A stretch of DNA of 64,000 bases, taken from CAVZAB01 sp963773155. GTDB taxonomy: Bacteria > Pseudomonadota > Alphaproteobacteria > Rhizobiales > Beijerinckiaceae. Of the stretch, positions 55,990-64,000 are shown piece after piece. The notes under the pieces are model-generated. The model saw only the letters and a list, made by a program, of their open reading frames with translations, made no database searches and had not been told where the DNA came from. The stretch is taken from NCBI GenBank assembly GCA_963773155.1, contig CAVZAB010000006.1:62001-126000 (forward strand), read 5' to 3'. The translations under genes were made by a program, and so were the position numbers. Within the stretch, counting starts at the first letter, position 1. Each line of letters begins with the position of its first letter.

Positions 55990-58543
55990 ATGACGGGGAC
56001 CGGAATTACGATGCAAGGTATTTGTGGTCGTCTGACGAGCGGTCTTGTGCGCCAGCTTATGCTTGCGTTGAGCCTGTTTTTGGCGGGGGCCTTGGCTGGG
56101 GTGCCGGCGGTCGCGGCGGAAACCGTTGTGGTCCAGGGCAATGCGCGGGTCGACGCCGAGACGATTCGTTCCTATTTCGCCGGCGCCGACGAGGCCAAGA
56201 TCAACCAGGCGGTCAAGGATCTTTATGCGACCGGTCTATTTTCCGACGTAAAAGTCCGTCGCGAAGGCGGCCGGTTGGTTGTCACGGTAACCGAGAATCA
56301 GGTCATCAACCGGGTCGCCTTCGAGGGCAACAGCAAGATAAAGTCCGACAATCTTCAAAGCGAGATCCAGTCGAAATCGCGCGGCGCCTACAGCCCGATC
56401 ACCGTCCAGGCCGACGTCCAGCGCATTCTTGACCTCTACAAGCGCTCGGGGCGCGGCACTGCGACGGTCTCATCGCGCACCGTCGACCTGCCGAACGGCC
56501 GCGTCGACGTCGTCTTCACCATCGACGAAGGCTCGAAGACCGGTATCCGGGAAATCAATTTCGTCGGCAACCAAGTCTATTCATCGGGCAAGTTGCGCAG
56601 CCTGATGCAGACGACGGAAATGAACTTTCTGTCCTGGCTGAAGACCAGCGATGTCTATGATCCCGACAAATTGTCGTCGGACGAGGAATTGATCCGCCGC
56701 TACTACCTTAAGAACGGCTATGCCGATTTCCGAATCGTCGCCGCCGACGTTCGCTACGACGAGGCCAAGGCTGGCTATATCGTGACGATCACGGTCGAGG
56801 AGGGCGAGCCCTACCGGGTGGCGAGCGTCACCGTCGATTCGCGCATTCCCGACATTGACAATGCGACGCTGCTCGACCTTGCCCGGCTGCAGGCCGGCGA
56901 CGTCTACGATGCGACCGCGGTTGAGAAATCGGTCGAAGCGATTACCCGCGAGGTGGCACGGCGCGGCTATGCCTTCGCCCAGGTTCGCCCGCGTGGTGAC
57001 CGCAATACCCAGGCCCATACGATCGGCCTGACCTTCGTGGTCGAAGAAGGGCCGCGCGTCTACATCGAGCGGATCAATATCCGCGGCAATACCCGCACCC
57101 GCGACTACGTGATCCGGCGCGAGTTCGAGGTCGGCGAGGGTGATGCTTACAATCGGGTGATGATCGACCGCGCTGAACGCCGCTTGAATGGGCTCGGCTA
57201 TTTCAAGAAGGTCAAAATCACCAACGAGCCGGGCTCCTCGCCGGATCGAGTCATCATCAATGTCGATGTCGAAGACCAGCCGACCGGCTCCTTTTCGATT
57301 TCGGGCGGCTATTCCTCCCAAGACGGCATTCTCGGCGAAGTATCGATCGCCGAATTCGAATTTTCTCGGCCGCGGGCAATTCGTCAAGCTTGCCGGGACC
57401 TACGGCCAATATACCCGTGGTTTGAACTTCTCCTTTACCGAGCCCTATTTTCTCGGGCAGCGGATGGCATTCGGCGTCGACCTGTTCGGGTCCAATAATC
57501 TGCGCTCGCAATACCAGCTCTATAACAGCTGGACGACCGGCGGCACCTTGCGTCTCGGTTTCCCAATCACCGACGAGATCACCTTCTCGCCGCGCTACTC
57601 GCTCTATGTTTCGAATATTTCGATCCCGAATTCGCTCAACCCGTATTTGCCCTACGACGATTGTACCTATCCGATCCCGGGCGGCACTTACGGCACGCCG
57701 CTGGCGGCCCTCGATCCGTTACGTACCAACCCTCTTTATACCAACAACCCCCTGGCCACCCAGTACATCAACTGCGTCACCAATGGCGAGGCGTCGCTGG
57801 CACTCAAGCAGGCGCAGGGCAGCACGCTCACTTCGCTGGTCGGCTATACGCTGAGTTACAACACGCTCGACGCGATCAAGGAGCCGCATAACGGTCTATT
57901 TGCGGAAATTCGGCAGGATTTCGCCGGCCTCGGCGGAGAGTCGCACTTCGTGCGCACCACCGGCGATCTCCGCTACTACCACGAGTTCCTCGACGATGTG
58001 ATTGGCATTGTCCATCTGCAGGCCGGCAATATTTTCGCCATCGGCGGCGGCCAGCTGCGGATCGTCGACAATTTCAACCTCGGCCCTGGCCTGGTCCGCG
58101 GCTTTGCGCCGAACGGACTCGGCCCGCGCGACCTGTCGAACCCGATCAACTACAAGTCCGGTGCGCTCGGCGGCACCGATTATGCCGGCGCTTCACTCGA
58201 AGTGCAGTTCCCGATCTGGGGCGTGCCACGTGAAATCGGCATTAAGGGCGCGGTTTTTGCCGATGCTGGCACCTTGTTCGGCTATAATGGCCGGACCAAT
58301 TTCGACACCTATCTCGGCCTGGCGCCTGGAACCCCCTGCACCTATACGCCGCAACCCCTCGCCTATAAGCAGGGCAATTGCATCCTGGTTGCCGATTCCC
58401 ACACCATCCGTTCTTCGGTCGGCATGAGCCTGCTGTGGGCCTCGCCGATGGGACCCATCCGCTTTGATTATGCCTTCGTGCTGTCGAAGGCGAAATATGA
58501 CGTGACCCAGGTCTTCCGCTTCACCGGTGGGACGAGCTTCTGA
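55990..58543 (+). CDS. bamA: Outer-membrane protein assembly factor BamA, frame broken near 57355
   Basis: Inserts beta-barrel proteins into the outer membrane. A signal peptide (to about residue 42, GVPAVAA) precedes five POTRA domains (residues 43-430), then the barrel starting at TGSFSISGGYSS. Up to VSIAE the first frame is used; the strand continues as SNFLGRGQFVKLAGTY one base on. GAATTC (57352-57357) is the site; deleting one T gives GAATC and the standard SNFLGRGQ join. The barrel keeps the loop-6 VRGF motif and the terminal Phe. Restored length is about 850 residues. ATG 56011 is an alternative start. Confidence 0.92.
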
Positions 58544-58628
58544 GGCGTCGGCGCAATTGGCCCGCCCTGTCGCGCCAATCAAGGCGGCCGGCTAGTCCCG
58601 CTCCGCCCCGGCATGGCCGGCACCTGCC

Positions 58629-59684
58629 ATGAGCGACCCGGTCTTCTTCCGCCGCGCGCTCGACCTGACAATCGCCGATATCGTCGGGCTGACTGGCGCG
58701 AGCGTCGATGCCGCCGTCGATCTCGGCCAGCGAATCAATTCGGTCGCCCCGCTCGATGCGGCCGGTCCCGGTGCTCTGGTCTTTCTCGACAATCCCAAAT
58801 ATGCCGACGACCTCGCGGCAACCCGGGCAAGCGCTTGCCTGGTCCAGCCGCGCTATCGCCATCTCGTGCCAGTTGGCACGGCGGCGCTGCTGACACGCGA
58901 ACCCTACCACGCCTTTGCCCTTGTACTCGGTCAGCTGTTTCCCGCGGCCCTCAGGCCCTCGACCATCTATCCGGAGCAGGACCCGGTTGGCGCCCATATT
59001 CACCCCGACGCACGGCTTGAGACCGGCGTTGTCGTGGACCCGGGTGTCGTGGTCGGACCCCGCGCCGAAATTGGCGCCGGCACGAGGCTTGCGGCCAATA
59101 CCACCATCGGCCCCGATGTGCGCATCGGCCGACAATGTTCGGTCGGACCCAATGCGACCGTCTTGAACGCCCTCATCGGCGATCGGGTGATCCTGCATCC
59201 CGGCGTTCGGATCGGGCAGGACGGGTTTGGCTTTGCCATGGGCCCCGGCGGGCATCGCAAGGTACCGCAGATTGGTCGCGTCATTATTCAAGATGATGTC
59301 GAAATCGGTGCCAATTCGACCGTTGACCGCGGCGCCAATCGCGACACCTGCATCGGCGAGGGCACGAAAATCGACAATCTCGTGCAGATCGGCCACAATG
59401 TCGTCATTGGTCGCCATTGCGTGATTGTCTCGCAGGTTGGCATTTCCGGGTCGTGCACGATCGACGATTTTGTCGTCATCGCCGGCCAGGCTGGATTCGT
59501 CGGCCATCTCCATGTCGGCGAGGGGGCCCAGATCGGCGCCGCCTCCGGCGTTATGCGCGACGTTGCCCCCGGTGAAAAAGTTGCCGGCGCGCCGGCCCAG
59601 CCGGTCAAAGATTGGCTGCGTGGCATTGCCATCTTGCGCAAGCTTGCCGCGCGCCAGGAAAAGGCCAAGGATGACGGTGACTGA
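58629..59684 (+). CDS. lpxD: UDP-3-O-(3-hydroxyacyl)glucosamine N-acyltransferase
   Basis: Third step of lipid A synthesis. After an N-terminal uridine-binding domain (to about residue 105) the protein is a left-handed beta helix of hexapeptide repeats (GVVVDPGVVVGPRAEIG and on), with the active-site His region QIGHNVVIGRHC and a C-terminal helix. Length is 351 residues. It starts 85 bases after bamA; the skp/ompH gene often found between them is absent. Confidence 0.95.
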   Translation: MSDPVFFRRALDLTIADIVGLTGASVDAAVDLGQRINSVAPLDAAGPGALVFLDNPKYADDLAATRASACLVQPRYRHLVPVGTAALLTREPYHAFALVLGQLFPAALRPSTIYPEQDPVGAHIHPDARLETGVVVDPGVVVGPRAEIGAGTRLAANTTIGPDVRIGRQCSVGPNATVLNALIGDRVILHPGVRIGQDGFGFAMGPGGHRKVPQIGRVIIQDDVEIGANSTVDRGANRDTCIGEGTKIDNLVQIGHNVVIGRHCVIVSQVGISGSCTIDDFVVIAGQAGFVGHLHVGEGAQIGAASGVMRDVAPGEKVAGAPAQPVKDWLRGIAILRKLAARQEKAKDDGD

Positions 59685-59743
59685 GCGGCAGGCAGCTGAT
59701 GAGCCGCGGCCTGGGGCCGCGGGGAATGGGGAAGGAATGACGG

Positions 59744-60208
59744 ATGGCGGACGACGCGCCCACGACGCTCGAAGCAGTCGATATCATGCAGCTTCTTGCC
59801 TATCTGCCGCATCGCTATCCGTTTCTGCTGGTGGACAGGATTGTCGCGGCAAACGGCGACGACAGCTGCATAGGCATCAAGAACGTCACTTTCAATGAAC
59901 CGCAGTTCCAGGGTCATTTTCCCAATCAGCCGGTGATGCCCGGCGTTTTGCTGATCGAGGGCATGGCGCAGACCGCCGGCGCCCTGTGCGTGCATGCCCG
60001 GACGGCCGGCGCGGCGCCGAAAATGGTCTATTTCATGACCATCGACAAAGCCAAATTCCGGCGGCCGGTGATCCCGGGCGACACCGTCGAATTCCACATG
60101 CGCAAGATCCACCAGCGCCGCAACATGTGGTGGTACCGCGGAGAGGCCAAAGTCGGCGGCAAACTGGTTTGCGAGGCGGAAATCGGCGCCATGCTGATAA
60201 TCGATTGA
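59744..60208 (+). CDS. fabZ: (3R)-hydroxyacyl-ACP dehydratase FabZ
   Basis: Dehydrates 3-hydroxyacyl-ACP in fatty-acid elongation, sharing its substrate with LpxA. Hot-dog fold of 154 residues; the active site is GHFPNQPVMPGVLLIEGMAQ, with LPHRYPFLLVDRIV at the start. ATG 59744 follows AAGGAATGACGG. lpxA begins 17 bases after the stop. Confidence 0.96.
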   Translation: MADDAPTTLEAVDIMQLLAYLPHRYPFLLVDRIVAANGDDSCIGIKNVTFNEPQFQGHFPNQPVMPGVLLIEGMAQTAGALCVHARTAGAAPKMVYFMTIDKAKFRRPVIPGDTVEFHMRKIHQRRNMWWYRGEAKVGGKLVCEAEIGAMLIID

Positions 60209-60225
60209 CAGTAGCAAAGGCTCCC

Positions 60226-61032
60226 ATGGCGCAAATCCACCCGTCCTCGCTCGTTGACGCCACGGCCAGCCTCGGCCAAAATGTCGTGATCGGGCCGTTC
60301 TGCCACGTCGGCCCGCAGGTTGAACTGGCCGATGGCGTGCTGCTTTTGTCGCATGCGGTGGTCGCCGGCTCGACACGGATCGGGGCGCGAACCCGGATCT
60401 TTCCGTTCGCCTCGATCGGTCATGAGCCGCAAGACCTGAAATACCGCGGAGAGCCCACGACTTTGTCGATTGGTGCCGATTGCATCATCCGCGAGGGCGT
60501 CACCATCAGTCCCGGCACCCTCGGCGGCCGCTCGACGACCACGATCGGCGATCGCTGCGTGTTCCTGGCCAATTCTCATGTCGGCCACGATTGCCGGATC
60601 GGCGACAATGTCATCTTGTCCAACAACGTGATGCTGGCCGGCCATGTCACGGTCGGAGATTTCGCGATTTTCGGTGGCGGCGCCGCGGCGATCCAATTCG
60701 CCCGCATCGGCCCGCATGCATTCGTCGGCGGCCTGTCCGGGCTCGAAAACGATCTGATCCCCTATGGCATGGCGGTGGGCAATCGCGCCCATCTGTCCGG
60801 GCTGAACCTGATCGGCTTGCGTCGACGCGGGTTCTCGCGTGAGGCGATCCACGACTTGCGCCGCGCCTACCGGCTCCTGTTTGCCCCGGAAGGAACGCTG
60901 AAGGAGCGGGTTGAAGACGTCGCCCAGGAATTTGAATCGCATGCCGAGGTTCACGAGATCCTCGACTTTATCCGTAGTGGCGGCGACCGGGCCTTATGTG
61001 CACCGCGCGAAAGCAAGGAAGGCGCCGCGTGA
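60226..61032 (+). CDS. lpxA: UDP-N-acetylglucosamine acyltransferase
   Basis: First step of lipid A synthesis. The 268 residues form a hexapeptide left-handed beta helix (MAQIHPSSLVDATASLG) with the catalytic His region ANSHVGHDCRIGDN and GHEPQDLKYRGEPT, plus a helical C-terminal domain (SREAIHDLRRAYRLLF). ATG 60226 is the family start, inside the open frame that began in fabZ. Confidence 0.96.
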   Translation: MAQIHPSSLVDATASLGQNVVIGPFCHVGPQVELADGVLLLSHAVVAGSTRIGARTRIFPFASIGHEPQDLKYRGEPTTLSIGADCIIREGVTISPGTLGGRSTTTIGDRCVFLANSHVGHDCRIGDNVILSNNVMLAGHVTVGDFAIFGGGAAAIQFARIGPHAFVGGLSGLENDLIPYGMAVGNRAHLSGLNLIGLRRRGFSREAIHDLRRAYRLLFAPEGTLKERVEDVAQEFESHAEVHEILDFIRSGGDRALCAPRESKEGAA

Positions 61033-61053
61033 GCGCGCCCGCGGCGCCCCGCA

Positions 61054-61902
61054 TTGGCTGATCCCGTGGCGCGTCGGGTCGCCCTCATCTGCGGGGCCGG
61101 CCAGTTTCCGCTCGCTGTCGCAGAGGCGGCAACCAGCGCTGGCTGCGACATATTCATGGTCGGTTTGCGCGGCGCTGCCGATCCTTCGATTGCTGCCTAT
61201 CCGCATGTCTGGCTGCGGCTCGGCGAGCTCGGCCGACTGCTGCGCATTCTCAAAGCCATGAATATTCCCGAAGTCTGCCTGGTCGGCGGTCTCGTCAAGC
61301 CGGAACTGCGCGATCTGCGGCCGGACTTCGGCGCCGTGGTTAGATTGCCCGCCATTGCCCGCCTGCTGCGCGGTGGCGACAATCATGCGCTGACTGGCAT
61401 GATTGCGCTGCTCGAGGCCGAGGGACTCTCGATTGCCGCTGTGCAGGATCTGGCGCCGCGCCTCCTGGCGCCGGCCGGCGATCTGACCGCCCAAAGGCCT
61501 TCCCCGCGCAATCTCGAGGATGTGCGGATCGGCCTTGCCTGCCTCGCCACCTTGTCGCCGTTCGACGTCGGCCAGGCTGTCGTTGTCGCGCGCCGCCGCA
61601 TCCTCGCGCTCGAGGCGGTCGAGGGAACCGACGCAATGCTCGGCCGCATCGCCAGGTTGCGCGAGAGCGGCCGCCTGCCGGCGCGCCGTTCGGGCGTCCT
61701 TATCAAGGCGCCGAAGCGCGGCCAGGATCTGCGTGTCGACATGCCGGCGATCGGCCCCGCGACAATTGCCGCATCGGCCGAAGCCAGGCTCGAGGGGGTC
61801 GCGCTCGAGGCCTACGGAGTCTTGTTGCACGAACGCGATCGGCTCACGGCGGTGGCGGCCGCCGCCGGTCTGTTCGTGACCGGCGTGGTCGGCGCGCCAT
61901 GA
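61054..61902 (+). CDS. lpxI: UDP-2,3-diacylglucosamine pyrophosphatase LpxI
   Basis: Hydrolyses UDP-diacylglucosamine to lipid X; LpxI is the alphaproteobacterial substitute for LpxH. The 282 residues show VALICGAGQFPLAVAEAA, LLRGGDNHALTGMIALLE and the C-terminal domain with VLIKAPKRGQDLRVDMPAIG typical of LpxI (DUF1009). The start is TTG 61054 or GTG 61066. It ends in an ATGA overlap with lpxB. Confidence 0.93.
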   Translation: MADPVARRVALICGAGQFPLAVAEAATSAGCDIFMVGLRGAADPSIAAYPHVWLRLGELGRLLRILKAMNIPEVCLVGGLVKPELRDLRPDFGAVVRLPAIARLLRGGDNHALTGMIALLEAEGLSIAAVQDLAPRLLAPAGDLTAQRPSPRNLEDVRIGLACLATLSPFDVGQAVVVARRRILALEAVEGTDAMLGRIARLRESGRLPARRSGVLIKAPKRGQDLRVDMPAIGPATIAASAEARLEGVALEAYGVLLHERDRLTAVAAAAGLFVTGVVGAP

Positions 61903-63080
61903 CGCCGGTCCGACCCCTGACCATCGTTCTGCTGGCCGGCGAGGCGTCCGGCGATCAGCTCGGGGCGAGCCTGATCGAGGCACTTGGCCGCCAGGCCGAA
62001 ACGCCGATCCGGTTTCGCGGTGTCGGCGGACCAATGATGCAGGCTCGGGGCATGACGAGTTTGTTCCCGCTTTCTGACATCGCCGTCATGGGCTTCTTGC
62101 CGGTGCTAAGACATCTGCCGGTTCTAATCGAGCGGATTGGGCGCTGCGTCGCAGACATTGTCGCGTCGCCTCCCGATGTGCTGGTGCTGATCGACAGCCC
62201 CGACTTCACCCACGCCGTGGCCCGAAGGGTACGTCGACGGTTGCCGCAATTGCCGATCATCGATTATGTCAGTCCGAGCGTTTGGGCCTGGCGGCCTGGC
62301 CGGGCTCGGCGGATGCGGCGTTATGTCGATCACGTGCTGGCGCTGTTGCCGTTCGAGCCGGCAGCCCACCGGCGGCTCGGCGGCCCTGCCTGCACCTATG
62401 TCGGCCATCCATTGATCGAGCGGTTGAACGAATTGCGGCCAGCCGGCGGCGATAGCGCGCGCCAAGCACCGGTACTGCTCGTCCTGCCCGGCTCACGGCG
62501 GGCGGAAATCGAGGCTCTCATGGCCTGTTTCGGCATTGTCGCAGCACGGTTAAGCGCCGTCGTGCCCGAGCTTTCGATCGTGCTGCCGGCTGTCGATAGT
62601 CAGGTGCCGCTGATCGAGCGGCTGGCCTCGGCCTGGCCGCGCAAGCCCGCGATCATCCGCGGCGAAGCGGCGAAATTCGCGGCTTTCCGGCAGGCCCGTG
62701 CAGCGTTAGCAGCGTCTGGCACCGTCACGCTGGAACTCGCCCTTTCCGGCGTCCCGATGGTGGTCGCCTACCGAGTACCCAAACTGGAGGCAGCGTTGGC
62801 GCGTCGGCTGATTCAGGTGCCCTCGATCGTCCTGCCGAATCTCATTCTCGGCGAAGCGGTAATCCCGGAGATGATTCAGGACGATTGCGATCCAGAAAGA
62901 CTGGCCCCGGCGCTGCTCGCGTTGATGGTGCCGGGCAACGAGCGCCAGCGCCAGGTCGCGGCCCTGGCCCGGCTTGACCAGGCCATGCGGCTTGAGGGCG
63001 GTGTCACCCCTAGCGAGCTTGCTGCCCGCATCGTCCTCGGCTATGCGGCGAGAGATCGCTCAGCGCTTGCCGACCGGTAG
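61899..63080 (+). CDS. lpxB: Lipid-A-disaccharide synthase
   Basis: Joins lipid X to UDP-diacylglucosamine to give the disaccharide core. GT19 glycosyltransferase of 393 residues: LAGEASGDQLGASLIEAL at the N-terminus, DSPDFTHAVARRVRR, SPSVWAWRPGRARRMRRYVDH, VGHPLIERL and LPGSRRAEIEAL. ATG 61899 overlaps lpxI. The last 21 bases overlap the convergent gltA gene. Confidence 0.96.
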   Translation: MTPVRPLTIVLLAGEASGDQLGASLIEALGRQAETPIRFRGVGGPMMQARGMTSLFPLSDIAVMGFLPVLRHLPVLIERIGRCVADIVASPPDVLVLIDSPDFTHAVARRVRRRLPQLPIIDYVSPSVWAWRPGRARRMRRYVDHVLALLPFEPAAHRRLGGPACTYVGHPLIERLNELRPAGGDSARQAPVLLVLPGSRRAEIEALMACFGIVAARLSAVVPELSIVLPAVDSQVPLIERLASAWPRKPAIIRGEAAKFAAFRQARAALAASGTVTLELALSGVPMVVAYRVPKLEAALARRLIQVPSIVLPNLILGEAVIPEMIQDDCDPERLAPALLALMVPGNERQRQVAALARLDQAMRLEGGVTPSELAARIVLGYAARDRSALADR

Positions 63081-64000
63081 ATAGTCGCGCCGCGGCGAGC
63101 CGGTATAGAGCTGACGCGGCCGGCCGATCTTTTGGCTCGGATCCTCGATCATTTCCTTCCATTGCGCGATCCACCCGACGGTGCGCGCGAGGGCGAACAG
63201 GACCGTGAACATCGAGGTCGGAAAGCCGATCGCCTTGAGGGTGATGCCGGAATAGAAATCGATGTTGGGATAGAGCTTCTTTTCGATGAAATAGCCGTCG
63301 TTGAGGGCGACCTTCTCGAGTTCGACGGCAACATCGAGTAGGGGATCGTCCTTGATGCCCAATTCGGCGAGGACCTCGTGCGTCGTCTTCTGCATGATTT
63401 TGGCGCGCGGGTCATAGTGTTTGTAGACGCGATGGCCAAAGCCCATCAACCGGAACGGATCGTTTTTGTCCTTGGCCCGCGCAATATAATGCGGGATCCG
63501 CTCGACGGAGCCGATTTCGGCGAGCATTTTGAGCGCCGCTTCGTTGGCGCCCCCATGCGCCGGTCCCCACAGGCAGGCGATGCCGGCGGCAATGCAGGCA
63601 AAGGGATTGGCCCCGGACGATCCGGCCAGTCGGACAGTCGAAGTCGAGGCATTCTGCTCGTGATCGGCATGCAGAATAAAGATCCGGTCGAGAGCCCGGG
63701 CCAGGATCGGATTGACCTTGTATTCCTCGCACGGCACCGCGAAGCACATGTTCAGAAAATTGGCGGTATAGCTCAGATTGTTCTTTGGATAGACGAAGGG
63801 TTGACCGATTGAATATTTGTAGGCCATCGCCGCCAGCGTCGGCATTTTTGCGATCATCCGCATCGAGGCAATCATTCGCTGGGTCGGATCGGAAATGTCT
63901 GTGGAATCGTGATAGAAGGCCGACAGCGCGCCGACGCAGCCGACCATCACCGCCATCGGGTGGGCGTCGCGCCGGAAGCCCTGAAAGAACCGGGCCATCT
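63060..64000 (-). CDS. gltA: Citrate synthase, 5' end outside the window
   Basis: Condenses oxaloacetate and acetyl-CoA; type II (NADH-regulated) bacterial form. The window holds the last 313 codons or so, running off the right edge. Active-site segments are GPAHGGANEAALKML, GFGHRVYKHYDPRA and DFYSGITLKAIGFP (the catalytic Asp region), ending RRDYLPVGKR. It is convergent with lpxB and overlaps it by 21 bases. Confidence 0.96.
   Translation of the reverse strand, partial: MARFFQGFRRDAHPMAVMVGCVGALSAFYHDSTDISDPTQRMIASMRMIAKMPTLAAMAYKYSIGQPFVYPKNNLSYTANFLNMCFAVPCEEYKVNPILARALDRIFILHADHEQNASTSTVRLAGSSGANPFACIAAGIACLWGPAHGGANEAALKMLAEIGSVERIPHYIARAKDKNDPFRLMGFGHRVYKHYDPRAKIMQKTTHEVLAELGIKDDPLLDVAVELEKVALNDGYFIEKKLYPNIDFYSGITLKAIGFPTSMFTVLFALARTVGWIAQWKEMIEDPSQKIGRPRQLYTGSPRRDYLPVGKR

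Overview
The window comes from a GC-rich alphaproteobacterium, most likely Rhodospirillales-like. The evidence is gene content and order: dgt-argS-SPOR-nagZ-scpAB-tatABC-serS-surE-pcm-LysM/M23; yajC-secDF followed by Mth938 and squalene-synthase-like genes; proS-lolCD-dnaE; and rpsB-tsf-pyrH-frr-uppS-cdsA-dxr-rseP-bamA-lpxD-fabZ-lpxA-lpxI-lpxB followed by gltA. GTG and TTG starts are common, and many genes overlap by 1-4 bases. I cannot name a species. Nearly everything is housekeeping; I see no CRISPR array, tRNA, rRNA, prophage or defence island.

Layout: 0-4 kb, the end of a glycosyltransferase-like gene, maeB, a PfkB sugar kinase and erpA. 4.2-18.3 kb, dgt to DUF815: nucleotide pools, tRNA charging, cell-wall turnover, chromosome condensation (ScpAB) and Tat export. 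18.5-22.8 kb, YajC/SecDF plus two homologues of mitochondrial complex I assembly factors. 22.7-30.8 kb, trmFO, a DUF1127 gene, uvrA, dctA, ssb and marC. 31-37.7 kb, gyrA, coaD, two cyclophilins and the queuosine genes queA and tgt. 37.8-46.6 kb, an oxidoreductase, proS, lolC/lolD, a tiny membrane ORF with an SOS-like promoter, and dnaE. 46.6-48.1 kb, an insertion sequence inside a 51-base direct repeat. 48-63 kb, the translation/isoprenoid/outer-membrane/lipid A operon. The right edge cuts gltA.

Seven well-conserved genes (dgt, DUF815, secD, uvrA, tgt, dnaE, bamA) are each broken by a net one extra base while the protein on both sides is fully conserved. In five of them the extra base lies in a GANTTC hexamer, and removing one T gives GANTC (the CcrM methylation site) and restores the frame. 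This looks like a systematic long-read consensus error at methylated sites, so I annotate them as single genes.

The best biological leads are a 31-codon membrane protein at 42958 behind a strong promoter overlapped by LexA-like half sites (compare Caulobacter SidA); a perfect GAAC-N7-GAAC box in the 481-base gap before ssb, with a GNRA-loop hairpin and tandem repeats; a Tgt that appears to have lost three of its four zinc ligands; and several short inverted or tandem repeats in control regions (gyrA, rseP, the LysM/M23 lipoprotein).
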